Shown piece by piece: positions 7,486 through 16,226 of a stretch of 64,000 bases of DNA; the first letter of the stretch is position 1, and the number at the start of each line of letters is the position of its first letter. The notes beneath the pieces are model-generated. The model saw only the letters and a list, made by a program, of their open reading frames with translations, was not told where the DNA came from and made no database searches. The stretch lies in contig JAXLRF010000016.1 in the NCBI GenBank assembly GCA_046331225.1, positions 1-64,000 of the forward strand, read 5' to 3'. A program made the translations under genes and the position numbers. Origin of the DNA: VFMC01 sp046331225. GTDB taxonomy: Bacteria > Actinomycetota > Acidimicrobiia > Acidimicrobiales > Ilumatobacteraceae.

Positions 7486-10400
7486 TCAGTGCGGCGACAG
7501 CACGTCGCGGAGGTGACGTGCGAGCACCGCCACGTGTGGCTCGGCCAGGATCGTCATGTGGTCGCCCGGCACGTCGATCACCTCGACACCTCGTTGCGCG
7601 TACCGATCCCACCCGAGACCGCTCGCCACCGCATCGGGCCGATCGAAGCTCACCTTCGACGCGTGGAACACCGTGATCCGGCCGTCGTAGGGCAGCACCT
7701 CGTACTCGCGCGCCGCCGCGTTGTTGAGCTCGACGAACTTCGACATCCACACCTCGGGTGAGATCTCGTCACCGGTCTCCTGCAGCCGGCTCGCCTCGGC
7801 CGCCCGCTTGCGCTCGGCTCGCTTCCACAACTTGCCGTGCACCCGGGTGCGCACGTACTCGAGCCCGTCCTGGCGGAAGATCGCCAGATGGCGGCGCACC
7901 CGCGCGAACCCTTCGAGCTGCGGCCGGCCGTCGGGGCCGCCGGTGTCCATCATCGCCAGCACGGTGATCTCGCGGCCGCGCGCCTTCAACTGCTGCGCGA
8001 GCTCGTAGGCGACGAAGCCGCCGAGCGAGATACCGGCCAGGCCGACCGGACCCGAGGGGCACCACTGCTCGATCTCGTCCGCGTAGCGGCGGGCGATGTC
8101 GGCGATCGCGACCGGGCTGTTCACGTCGGGGTTGGCGATCCACAGGCCCATCACCGGCTGGTCGGGGCCGAGCCGCTCGGACAGCGGTCGGTACCAGACC
8201 GCGTTGGGACCGAGCACGTGCACGCCGAACAGCGGCGGCAGCGACCCCTTCGGCTGGATCGGCAGGAGGTGCTCGTAGACCGGCCCCTCCTGCTGGCCCT
8301 TCAACAACGCGCTGATCGCGCGCGGGGTCGGGGCGTGGTGCAACTCGCCGAGCGTCAGGCGACGCCCGACCGCACGATGCAGCCGTTCGATCAGCTTCAT
8401 CGCCATCAGCGAGTGACCGCCGAGGTCGAAGAACGACTCGTCGGCGCCCACCTCGTCGAGCTTCAGCACCGAGGCGAAGCAGTCCTGCACGATCGCGCCG
8501 GTCACGTCGGCCAGCTTCGATGCGAGGTCGCGTTCCACCGGTCGAACCTCGGGAGCGGGCAGCGCGCGCAGGTCGACCTTGCCACCCGGCGTCTCGGGGA
8601 TGCGATCGATGACGACGAACGTCGCCGGCACCAACTGCGGGCCGAGCTTGCCGGACGCGAACTCGCGCAGCTCGGTCTGATCGGGCGGGCCGTCGGGGCC
8701 GGGGACGATCCACGCGACCAGACGGGCCGACGTCTCCTCGCCGTGCACACCGACGATCGCACGTGCGACCTGCGGATGCTGCTCGAGCACGCCCTCCACC
8801 TCGGCGGGCTCGATGCGGTAGCCGCGGTACTTCACCTGCCGGTCCATGCGACCGAGGTACTCGACGTCGGCGCCGAGGTCCCAGCGCACCAGGTCGCCGG
8901 TGCGGTACATGCGGGCACCGGGCAGCGACGAGAACGGGTCGGGTCGGAACCGGTCGGCGGTGAGCTCGGGCCGGTTGAGGTAGCCGCGGGCCACGCCGGG
9001 GCCACCCACCCACAACTCGCCGGCGACACCTGCGGGCATCGGCCGCTGCTCGCCGTCGAGCACGTACAGCCGGGCCATCGACGACGGCTGACCGATCGGC
9101 ACCTCGCGACCGGCCTCGAACTCCTGGCCGGCCTCGAGCACCCAGAAGGTGCACGCGATCGTCACCTCGGTGGGGCCGTAGCCGTTGATGAACTTGGTCC
9201 ACGGCGCCACGCGACGCCACGTGTCGAATGCCCGGCGCGACGCCTTCTCGCCGCCGACGATCACGCCTCGCACGCAGCGCGGCACCGACCCCTCGGTCTC
9301 CTCGAGGTGCTGCACCAGCACGTGCCAGAACGCGGTCGGCGTGCCGATGAAGGTGATGCCCTCGCGCTCGACGGTGTCGAGGAGCGCACCGACCGACCCA
9401 GCGGTCTCGTCGTCGCGAAGCACCAGGGTCGCGCCACACAGCAGCGGCGACCACAGCTCCTCGACCGAGGTGTCGAAGCTGAGCGCCGAGAACTGCATGA
9501 GACGGTCGCTCGCCTCGAAGCCGTACAGGTCGATCACACATTGCACGTACTGCGCGAGCGCGTGTTGCTCGACGAGGACGCCCTTGGGCTTGCCGGTCGA
9601 CCCCGACGTGTAGATCACGTAGGCCAGGTGATCGGGACGCAGGTCGGAGCGATCGGCACGACCGTCGGCCATGCACGCCACCTCGGCCTGCACCGCCGGG
9701 TCGTCGACGCACACCACGCGCGCCGCGCACGCAGGCAGGCGGCCGACGAGCGAGCTGGTGGTGAGCACCACCCCGGCACCGCTGTCGGTGAGCATGTGCG
9801 CGAGCGCCTCGGCCGGGTACGACGGGTCCATCGGCACCCACGCACCGCCCGACTTGGCGACGGCCAGCACCGACACGACGAACTCGGTCGAGCGGGGAAG
9901 GAACAACGCCACCCGCTGATCGGGGCGCACGCCCGCGTCGCGCAGGAACTTGGCCCAGCGGTCGGCACGCGCGTCGAGCTCGCGGTAGCTCATCGTCGTC
10001 GCGTCGCCCACCTGGCGCAGCGCGGGCGCAGCGGGACGCGACGAGGCGATCGCCTCGAACGCGTCGGCGATCGTGTGCTCGTACGGCAGCGGCGACGGGT
10101 TGCGCGCCTCGATCACGCCGTGCAGCTCGTCGTCGTCGAGCAACTCGAGCGAACCCACGCACGCGTCGAAGTCGGTGTCGGCCATCTGCGTCAGCACGTG
10201 CACGCAGTGGTCGGCCATCCGCTCCATCGCGTCGACGTCGAAGCGGTTCTCGTCGAAGTCGATGTGCAGCTCGAGCCCGGCGCGGATGAAGCCACGGAAC
10301 ATGAGCCCGATCTCGACGTCGCCGACGCCGTACAGGCTGCGGTTCACCCAGTTGCCGCCGAGGGCGCGCAGCTGGTCCTCGGACCGGTAGTTCTCGAACA

Positions 10401-11517
10401 CGACATCGGTCTCGAACAGCGGCGTGCCGCGCGGCATGTCGCTCCACGTCTGCACGTCGGCCAGCGGCATGTGCTCGTACGGTCGCACCTCGAGCTGCTG
10501 TCGACGGAGCTCGGCGTACACGTCGGCGATCGTCACGTCGGACCGTACGGTGGCGATCATCGGCACGGTGTTGATGAGGCAGCCGATGATGTCGGCTGCG
10601 TCGGGCGTGGTGTGGCGTCCCGCGCGGGTGGAGCCGAACACGACGCGGTCGCGTCGCGAGTAGCGACCGACCACCACCGACCAGGCCACCATCATCGCGG
10701 TGCCGAGGCTGCCGCCGGCCTCCTTCGAACGGGCCTGCAGGCGGTCCATCACGTCGGCGGGCAGCACCCGCAGGGCCGTGCCAGCGACCGGCACGTCACC
10801 GCCGGCACCGACTGCGAGGCCCAGGTCGATCGGTTCGTCGAACCCGGCGAACCAACGCCTGATGTACTGCTTCGCCCCGTCCAGGTCCTGCAGCGCGACG
10901 GCCGCAGCGTGGTCGGCGAACCGCGGGGCCGGGGCGACCTCGACCGTGCGGCCGGCGAGCAGGCGCTCGTAGATGTCGAACAGCTCCTCGTGCAGCAAGC
11001 GTGACGAGCGGCCGTCGATGTGGACGTGGTGGTTGGTCCACACGAGGATCGTCGACGGCTCGCCGTCACCGAGCTCGGGCGTGTCGCGGCCGACGTGGAA
11101 CACGTCGAGCCGGATGGTCGGCAACGCCGTGACGTCGTAGCCGACGTCGCGGTTGGACGCGAGCCACTGCTCGAGCGACCGGTCGACCTGCTCGGCGTCC
11201 TGACCGCGCCAGTCGTGTGTGCGCGTGACGACGACGGCCTCGCTCCACACCGTCTGCTCGGGCTCCTCGAGCCCCTCCCAGGCGTACGAGGTGCGCAACG
11301 CCTCGTGGCGCGCCTGGACGTACCCCCAGGCGTCTTCGAAGGTGGGGATGTCGAGGGACTCACCCGGCATGCGCAGCACGATCTGTTGCAAGAAGACCGA
11401 GGGCTTGCCCTGCATCTGGCCTTCGAACAACATGCCGATCTGGATGGGGGTGAGGCCGAACCGACGGACCACCACCGGTTGGTGGCGCGCCCGCGTCGTC
11501 ACGTCGTGAACGGTCAT
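7486..11517 (-). CDS. Single-module nonribosomal peptide synthetase (C-A-T-TE)
   Basis: 1343 aa. The condensation domain (about 20-460) has the active-site HHVHIDG near residue 162. The adenylation domain (about 480-1000) has TSGSTGKPKG near 636, NGYGPTE near 779, YRTGDLVRW, VKYRGYRIEPAEVE and the A10 lysine in PETPGGKVDL. The carrier domain has DLGGHSL with its phosphopantetheine serine near 1035. The thioesterase has GISLGG (Ser near 1164) and GDHMTIL (His near 1320). All key residues are intact, so it should condense, load and release a small amide or ester product. No MbtH-like protein, phosphopantetheinyl transferase or second module lies nearby. An IdeR/DtxR-like site lies about 40 nt upstream, pointing to an iron-related product (inference). 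Confidence 0.93.
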   Translation of the reverse strand: MTVHDVTTRARHQPVVVRRFGLTPIQIGMLFEGQMQGKPSVFLQQIVLRMPGESLDIPTFEDAWGYVQARHEALRTSYAWEGLEEPEQTVWSEAVVVTRTHDWRGQDAEQVDRSLEQWLASNRDVGYDVTALPTIRLDVFHVGRDTPELGDGEPSTILVWTNHHVHIDGRSSRLLHEELFDIYERLLAGRTVEVAPAPRFADHAAAVALQDLDGAKQYIRRWFAGFDEPIDLGLAVGAGGDVPVAGTALRVLPADVMDRLQARSKEAGGSLGTAMMVAWSVVVGRYSRRDRVVFGSTRAGRHTTPDAADIIGCLINTVPMIATVRSDVTIADVYAELRRQQLEVRPYEHMPLADVQTWSDMPRGTPLFETDVVFENYRSEDQLRALGGNWVNRSLYGVGDVEIGLMFRGFIRAGLELHIDFDENRFDVDAMERMADHCVHVLTQMADTDFDACVGSLELLDDDELHGVIEARNPSPLPYEHTIADAFEAIASSRPAAPALRQVGDATTMSYRELDARADRWAKFLRDAGVRPDQRVALFLPRSTEFVVSVLAVAKSGGAWVPMDPSYPAEALAHMLTDSGAGVVLTTSSLVGRLPACAARVVCVDDPAVQAEVACMADGRADRSDLRPDHLAYVIYTSGSTGKPKGVLVEQHALAQYVQCVIDLYGFEASDRLMQFSALSFDTSVEELWSPLLCGATLVLRDDETAGSVGALLDTVEREGITFIGTPTAFWHVLVQHLEETEGSVPRCVRGVIVGGEKASRRAFDTWRRVAPWTKFINGYGPTEVTIACTFWVLEAGQEFEAGREVPIGQPSSMARLYVLDGEQRPMPAGVAGELWVGGPGVARGYLNRPELTADRFRPDPFSSLPGARMYRTGDLVRWDLGADVEYLGRMDRQVKYRGYRIEPAEVEGVLEQHPQVARAIVGVHGEETSARLVAWIVPGPDGPPDQTELREFASGKLGPQLVPATFVVIDRIPETPGGKVDLRALPAPEVRPVERDLASKLADVTGAIVQDCFASVLKLDEVGADESFFDLGGHSLMAMKLIERLHRAVGRRLTLGELHHAPTPRAISALLKGQQEGPVYEHLLPIQPKGSLPPLFGVHVLGPNAVWYRPLSERLGPDQPVMGLWIANPDVNSPVAIADIARRYADEIEQWCPSGPVGLAGISLGGFVAYELAQQLKARGREITVLAMMDTGGPDGRPQLEGFARVRRHLAIFRQDGLEYVRTRVHGKLWKRAERKRAAEASRLQETGDEISPEVWMSKFVELNNAAAREYEVLPYDGRITVFHASKVSFDRPDAVASGLGWDRYAQRGVEVIDVPGDHMTILAEPHVAVLARHLRDVLSPH

Positions 11518-11556
11518 GGAAGGGGTATCGGTCTCCGCCGGGAGGATGTTGAGTTC

Positions 11557-11575
11557 GAAGGTTAAGGAAACCTAA
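11557..11575 (-). promoter_or_regulatory. IdeR/DtxR-like iron box upstream of the peptide synthetase
   Basis: Read on the minus strand, this 19-mer begins TTAGGTT and contains AACCT. By eye it matches 14 of 19 positions of the actinobacterial DtxR/IdeR consensus (TTAGG half-sites around a short centre). The arms AGGTT (559-563) and AACCT (569-573) are a perfect inverted pair. It lies 40-58 nt before the synthetase ATG, where an iron-dependent repressor could act. It also lies between divergent promoters, so nei could be affected too. Confidence 0.4.
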
Positions 11576-11696
11576 GAGTTTGGTGAGAGTACCCACCCGA
11601 TCAGGTGGTTGCACGATCGTGCGGTGGCCGGCGTCACCCGGGTCGACGGTCCGCACGACGGGGCACGCGAGTGCTCGCTCCCCTACCCTCGCCGGC

Positions 11697-12497
11697 GTGC
11701 CCGAAGGCCACACCCTGCACCGCATCGCCCGAGATCACGGCAAGCTCCTGGTCGGCCGGCACGTCGCCGTGTCGTCACCGCAGGGCCGGTTCGCCGACGC
11801 CACGCTGGTCGACGGTCAGCGTCTCGATCGGCTCGAGGCCTACGGCAAGCACCTGTTCTACGAGTGGTCGAACGGCATGGTCGGCCATGTGCACCTGGGG
11901 CTGTTCGGCAAGTTCCGGGTGCGGCGCCACGAGCCGGGTGCCACCCCGGAGCCGATCGGGATGGTGCGCATGCGCCTCGCCACCGACGAGGTGACGATCG
12001 ACCTCGCGGGTCCGACGGCGTGCACGATCGGCGACGAGTCCGACCGTGCGTCGATCGTCGCCCGCCTCGGTCCCGACCCGCTGCGGCGCGACGCGAAACC
12101 CCAGCTGGCGCTCGACCGGATCGCCACGAGCCGTCAGGCCATCGGGGCGCTGCTGCTCGACCAGTCGGTGATGTGCGGGGTGGGCAACGTGTACCGCGCC
12201 GAGGCACTGTTCGTGAACGGCATCCACCCGTCGCGGCCGGGCCGAGATCTCGATCCGGTCGAAGCGCAGGCGCTGTGGACCACGGTGGTGGCGATGCTGC
12301 GGCAGGGTGTGAAGGACAACCGGATCATCACCGTCGACCGGCGCGAGCTCGATCTGCCCCGGGGTCGCCGGCTGCGACGTGGCGAGGCCACCTACGCCTA
12401 CAAGCGCGACCGGTGCCTGCGGTGCGGCACCCCGATCGAGTCCGTCGAGCTGGCCGGCCGCCCCTGCTACTTCTGCCCCACCTGCCAACCCCGCTGA
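11697..12497 (+). CDS. nei: Fpg/Nei-family DNA glycosylase (endonuclease VIII-like)
   Basis: 266 aa. After start removal the protein begins PEGHTLHRIA, giving the catalytic N-terminal proline and the following glutamate of bifunctional Fpg/Nei enzymes, which cut out oxidised bases and nick the strand. EAYGKHLFY near residue 48 holds the beta-turn lysine. The H2TH region includes QSVMCGVGNVYRAEAL. The C-terminal zinc finger has paired cysteines, CLRC and CYFC, plus a further Cys. HTLHR rather than the Fpg-type ELPEVE tail places it with Nei. TACCCT lies exactly 7 nt before GTG 11697, supporting this start and a leaderless mRNA. Confidence 0.93.
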   Translation: MPEGHTLHRIARDHGKLLVGRHVAVSSPQGRFADATLVDGQRLDRLEAYGKHLFYEWSNGMVGHVHLGLFGKFRVRRHEPGATPEPIGMVRMRLATDEVTIDLAGPTACTIGDESDRASIVARLGPDPLRRDAKPQLALDRIATSRQAIGALLLDQSVMCGVGNVYRAEALFVNGIHPSRPGRDLDPVEAQALWTTVVAMLRQGVKDNRIITVDRRELDLPRGRRLRRGEATYAYKRDRCLRCGTPIESVELAGRPCYFCPTCQPR

Positions 12498-12641
12498 CCG
12501 TCCTGGGCGCCGACACCCACTCACCGACGCAGCTCAGCCCGCTGCACCGGCACCCAGAACCCCGAACCCCCGCCGACCGACCCGTCCTGGGCGCCGACAC
12601 CCACTCACCGACGCAGCTCAGCGCGATGGACTGGCGGCCAG
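12498..12641. repeat. Two palindromic repeat units with a 41-bp direct repeat
   Basis: The first 41 bases (12498-12538) recur identically at 12582-12622. Each copy starts an imperfect palindrome of about 55 bp: CTGGGCGCCG at 12503-12512 pairs with CGGCACCCAG at 12548-12557, and the copy at 12587-12596 pairs with a near-match ending at 12641. The pair sits between the convergent nei and phosphotransferase genes and could also terminate transcription. The same arm sequence occurs in the cluster at 62559-62828. Confidence 0.8.
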
Positions 12642-12645
12642 AGGA

Positions 12646-13542
12646 TCAGGCGGCGGTCCACGTTGGCGCGTCGGGGTCGCCGCGCCAGTAGCGCAGGCGG
12701 CGTTCGGCCTCGAGGGCGGCGGCCGGGTCGCTGCGGCCGGCCCGTACCCGCATCAAGGTCGCGGCCACCAGACGCAGCTCGGCGAGCGCCTCGGCCACCG
12801 GGTCGCCGCGCATCGAGCGGCCGTAGCCCTCGGCGAAGGCGTCGTACAGGCCCGGCGCACCACCCCACCGCGCGGTCCAGTCGAGCAGCGGGCCGTGGTC
12901 CCATGCTGCCGGACCGAGGCACACCAGGTCCCAGTCGAGCAGCACGACGCCGGCGGCCGTGGGCAACACGTTGCCCGGATGCACGTCACCGTGGCACAGC
13001 ACCACGTGGTCGACCCGGTCGCGCCAGTCGCGAGCGGCGAGCGCCCGATCGATGCCTGCCCGCGCCGCCGGGTCGAGGTCGGGTCCGACGTCGGCGAGCA
13101 TCGCATCGAAGTCCCACCACGGGAACGACGAGCACCACGGTGTCGGGTAGTGCGCCCGCACCTCGGCCACCTCGCCGTCGCCGAGCGCGTGCACGCGCGC
13201 CACCATCGCGCCCACCTCGCGCCAGTCGACCTCTCCCACCGGGTGCTCGCGCACCTGCGCCAGCACGCTCAGCCCGTCGGCGGCGAACACCTCGTGGTGC
13301 GCCATCCGCGGCACGCGCAGGCCACGTTCGGCGAGCCAGCCCGTCAACCACGCGGCAGCCGACGCGTCGACCGACGGCCGGCCGACGCGCAACACGACCT
13401 CGTCGCCCGCGGCGAACAATGCGTTCATGCCCGACCGCAGCAGCTCGGGCCGCGGGAGCCCCCAGTGGCGGGCGGCGGCCTCGGCGACCGCGCGCACCTG
13501 CGCCGCATCGCCCGGCGGCCGGGCGACGAATGGTTCGCTCAC
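12646..13542 (-). CDS. APH-family phosphotransferase
   Basis: 298 aa, aminoglycoside-phosphotransferase/choline-kinase fold. The catalytic loop HGDVHPGNVL near residue 184 matches HxDxxxxN, and LLDWD near 200 provides the metal-binding aspartate. VVLRVGRPS near 50 is the nucleotide-binding lobe; its expected lysine is replaced by arginine, so activity should not be assumed. The GTG start overlaps the glcE stop by 4 nt, so it appears to be co-translated with the glycolate oxidase genes. The substrate is unknown and resistance is not implied. Confidence 0.85.
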   Translation of the reverse strand: MSEPFVARPPGDAAQVRAVAEAAARHWGLPRPELLRSGMNALFAAGDEVVLRVGRPSVDASAAAWLTGWLAERGLRVPRMAHHEVFAADGLSVLAQVREHPVGEVDWREVGAMVARVHALGDGEVAEVRAHYPTPWCSSFPWWDFDAMLADVGPDLDPAARAGIDRALAARDWRDRVDHVVLCHGDVHPGNVLPTAAGVVLLDWDLVCLGPAAWDHGPLLDWTARWGGAPGLYDAFAEGYGRSMRGDPVAEALAELRLVAATLMRVRAGRSDPAAALEAERRLRYWRGDPDAPTWTAA

Positions 13543-14408
13543 GCGCCGCGACCCGGGTTGAGCCGGCCGGCCGGGTCGAACTGCGCCTTCACGCGACGAC
13601 CGATCGCCTGCACGCCGGCGTCGATCGGCGCGGGCGGCAGCGCGTCGGCGGGTGCGTGCACGATCCCGAGCCCCAGTTCGACCACGTAGCTGCCGGGCGC
13701 CATCGAGGCCGTGGCCGCCAGCGCCCGCGACGGCGCCAGCAGGTGACGGCCGGACGGCACGGCCGGTGCCTCGCTCTCGAGCAGCCCGGCGCGGCGGGCC
13801 TGCTCGGCCACGTCGAGCGGATGCCCTTCGAGCAGCGCATGCACGCGTGCGCCGTCCCACAACACCGCGACCGGACGGTGCAGCGCGGCGAACACCTCCA
13901 TCGGCGCGTCGGTGTCGCGGGCGAACCACTGCGAGTGCGGTGCGATCGGGCGGGTGCGCAGGATCACCTCGCCGACGAACCCGAGCGACCCCTGCGCGCC
14001 CACCAGCAGCCGGCACACGTCGAAGCCGCTCACGTTCTTCACGGTCGGGCCGCCGGCCTTGACGAGCGCGCCGTCGGCGCCGACGTAGCGGGCCTGCAAC
14101 AGCGTGTCGCGCACCGGACCGTCGCCGAGCCGTCGCACGCCGCTGTGGCCGAGCGAGAGCGCGCCGCCGACGGTGCCACCGGGCGGCAACGCGGTGCGCT
14201 GCCCGTGCGGTGCGAGCGCCGCAGCGAGCTCGTCGACCGCCGTACCGGCGCCGCAGCACACCGTCATCTCGTCGGCCTGGATCCACTCGATGCCCGCCGG
14301 CGCGTGCACGCAGCGCACGCCCGGCACCGCTCCCCCACGGGTGCCCGCACCGGCGATCGTGACCGGTCCGTCCGAGCCGACCTCGGCCGCGAACGCGCTC
14401 AGATCCAC
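13539..14408 (-). CDS. glcE: Glycolate oxidase FAD-binding subunit GlcE
   Basis: 289 aa, shorter than GlcD as expected for the E subunit. The FAD_binding_4 signature is visible in ALPPGGTVGGALSLGHSG near residue 92 and in KNVSGFDVCRLLVGAQGSLG near 140. The C-terminus ends with FDPAGRLNPG, the common tail of this superfamily. It pairs with GlcD to bind FAD and oxidise glycolate. GTG 14408 gives a 10-nt overlap with the glcD stop; its own stop overlaps the phosphotransferase start. The coupling of glcD, glcE and the kinase is seen directly. Confidence 0.9.
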   Translation of the reverse strand: MDLSAFAAEVGSDGPVTIAGAGTRGGAVPGVRCVHAPAGIEWIQADEMTVCCGAGTAVDELAAALAPHGQRTALPPGGTVGGALSLGHSGVRRLGDGPVRDTLLQARYVGADGALVKAGGPTVKNVSGFDVCRLLVGAQGSLGFVGEVILRTRPIAPHSQWFARDTDAPMEVFAALHRPVAVLWDGARVHALLEGHPLDVAEQARRAGLLESEAPAVPSGRHLLAPSRALAATASMAPGSYVVELGLGIVHAPADALPPAPIDAGVQAIGRRVKAQFDPAGRLNPGRGA

Positions 14409-15829
14409 ACGCCCTCCGGCAGGTCGTGTGCGTCGCCGCACGCCGACGGGCTCGGCAACACCTTCGTCGGGTTGGCCAGTCCGGTCGTGTCGAACGCCGC
14501 CCGCAGCGCGGCCTGCGCGGCCAGATCGGCCGGTTCGAACATCAGCGGCATCAGGTCGCGCTTCTCGAGGCCGATGCCGTGCTCGCCGCTCAGCACGCCA
14601 CCGGCCGCCACCGACACCCGGACGATCTCGTCGCCCGCGGCGTGCACCTTCTCCATCATCCCTGGCTCGCGCTTGTCGAACACCAGCAACGGGTGCAGGT
14701 TGCCGTCGCCGGCGTGGAACACGTTCATCACGAGGATCCCGTGGCGATCGGCGATCTCGTACACCTGGCGCAGCACCGACGGCAGGGCGCGACGCGGCAC
14801 CACGGTGTCGTGCAGGTAGTAGTTGGGCTTGATGCGGGCGACCGCACCGAAGGCGGTCTTGCGGCCCTTCCAGATGAGCGCCCGCTCGGCCTCGTCCTGC
14901 GCCACGCGCACCGTGCGGCAGCGATGCTCGCGTGCGATCGCGACGATGCGCTGCTGCTCGTCGGCCACACCGTGGGTGGGTCCGGCGACCTCGACCAGCA
15001 GGATCGCCGCTGCATCCGTCGGCAGGCCGGCGTGGATGTACTCCTCGACGGCCTGCACGCACAGCTGGTCCATCATCTCGAGCGCAGCGGGCACCATGCC
15101 GGCGGCGATGATCGCGCTGACGGTGCGCGCACCGTCGTCGACCGAATCGAAGTCGAACAGCATCGTGCGCACGTCGGGCGGGTTCTGCGTGAGCCGCACG
15201 CACAACCGCGTCGCGATGCCGCACATGCCCTCGCTGCCGACGAACGCGCCGCGCAGGTCGTAACCGTCGACCTCGCCGCTCTCGCTGCCGAGCACCACCA
15301 CCTCGCCGTCGGGCATCACCACCTCGGCCGCCAACACGTGCGACGACGTCACCCCGTCGGCCAGGCAGTGCGGGCCCCCGGAGTTGTTGGCCACGTTGCC
15401 ACCGACCGAGCAGCTCTGCTGACTGCTCGGGTCGGGCGCGAAGTGCAACCCGTACGCGGTGACGTGACGGGTGAGGTCGAGGTTGAGCACGCCGGGCTCG
15501 ACCCAGGCCAGCCGATGGACCGGATCGACCGACAGCACCCGGTTCATCTTGGTGAGCGCCACCACGATCGCCCCGTCGAGCGGCGTCGCCCCGCCGGCCA
15601 GACCGGTACCCGAACCACGAGCCACGAAGGGCACGCCGTGACGCACCGCCAGGCGTACCACGTCGCGCACCTCGGCCGTGGTCTCCGGGAAGCAGACGGC
15701 GCCGGCCGAGCCCTCGATGTTGGAGGCGTCGCGCCGGTACAGGCCGAGCTCGGTGGCACCGGTCCGCACCCGGTGCGGGCCGAGCAGGGCGCACAGCTCG
15801 TCGAGCACCGCTGCGGAGACGGGGTTCAT
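14399..15829 (-). CDS. glcD: Glycolate oxidase FAD subunit GlcD
   Basis: 476 aa, typical of GlcD / D-lactate dehydrogenase-type flavoproteins. Flavin-binding segments are FVARGSGTGLAGGA near residue 73 and SVGGNVANNSGG near 140. The metal/substrate region VFHAGDGNLHPLL lies near 366 and GEHGIGLEKR near 415. It oxidises glycolate to glyoxylate (or D-2-hydroxyacids), reducing FAD. ATG 15829 is preferred to the upstream start because it abuts the stop of the preceding gene. GlcF is encoded at 6303-7454. The exact substrate cannot be read from sequence. Confidence 0.91.
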   Translation of the reverse strand: MNPVSAAVLDELCALLGPHRVRTGATELGLYRRDASNIEGSAGAVCFPETTAEVRDVVRLAVRHGVPFVARGSGTGLAGGATPLDGAIVVALTKMNRVLSVDPVHRLAWVEPGVLNLDLTRHVTAYGLHFAPDPSSQQSCSVGGNVANNSGGPHCLADGVTSSHVLAAEVVMPDGEVVVLGSESGEVDGYDLRGAFVGSEGMCGIATRLCVRLTQNPPDVRTMLFDFDSVDDGARTVSAIIAAGMVPAALEMMDQLCVQAVEEYIHAGLPTDAAAILLVEVAGPTHGVADEQQRIVAIAREHRCRTVRVAQDEAERALIWKGRKTAFGAVARIKPNYYLHDTVVPRRALPSVLRQVYEIADRHGILVMNVFHAGDGNLHPLLVFDKREPGMMEKVHAAGDEIVRVSVAAGGVLSGEHGIGLEKRDLMPLMFEPADLAAQAALRAAFDTTGLANPTKVLPSPSACGDAHDLPEGVWI

Positions 15830-15830
15830 C

Positions 15831-16226
15831 TCAGGCGCGGCGCGAGATCCGCTTGGTGCGCGAGCCACGATCGGCCGCGTCGGCCGACCGGTCCCGCACC
15901 TGCCGCAGCACGATCACCTGTCCGGCCTCGACGGGGCGCCCGTCGACGATCACGGTGTCGATGTCGTCGATCTCGTCGGCGAGCGTGCTCGAACGACCGT
16001 CGAGACGGGCGCGCAGCTCCATCTCCTTGGTCCTCATCGCCCGCCGGCCCTCGCGCAGCGCGTCGGCCACCCGATGACCGCGGTCGGTGACCTGCGCGCC
16101 GGCCTTCCGGGCGATCTGCACGGGCACCAGCTCGTTGCTGACCTTCTTGACCTTGCGCTTGGTGGCACCCACCCCGGCCACGCCGGCGACCATGCCGCCG
16201 ACGAACCACGTGACCCGCTTCATCAT
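15831..16226 (-). CDS. Small membrane-anchored conserved actinobacterial protein
   Basis: 131 aa. A short N-terminal hydrophobic glycine-rich segment (VTWFVGGMVAGVAGVG) is followed by a basic stretch (TKRKVKKV) and a charged helical region. Its start overlaps the stop of the DUF948-like gene by 4 nt (ATGA). In many actinobacteria a gene of this type follows the DUF948 gene between rarA and alaS, and position and architecture agree with that. The function of the family is not known to me. Here the next gene is glcD, not alaS. Confidence 0.72.
   Translation of the reverse strand: MMKRVTWFVGGMVAGVAGVGATKRKVKKVSNELVPVQIARKAGAQVTDRGHRVADALREGRRAMRTKEMELRARLDGRSSTLADEIDDIDTVIVDGRPVEAGQVIVLRQVRDRSADAADRGSRTKRISRRA

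Noticed and set aside
7837..11004. A 1055-codon open frame opposite the peptide synthetase
   Set aside because: Shadow of the synthetase: no motif, and composition typical of antisense GC-rich frames.
12646..13542. Aminoglycoside resistance gene
   Set aside because: The fold is APH-like, but the family is broad, the lobe lysine is not evident and the gene is coupled to glycolate oxidase; resistance cannot be claimed.
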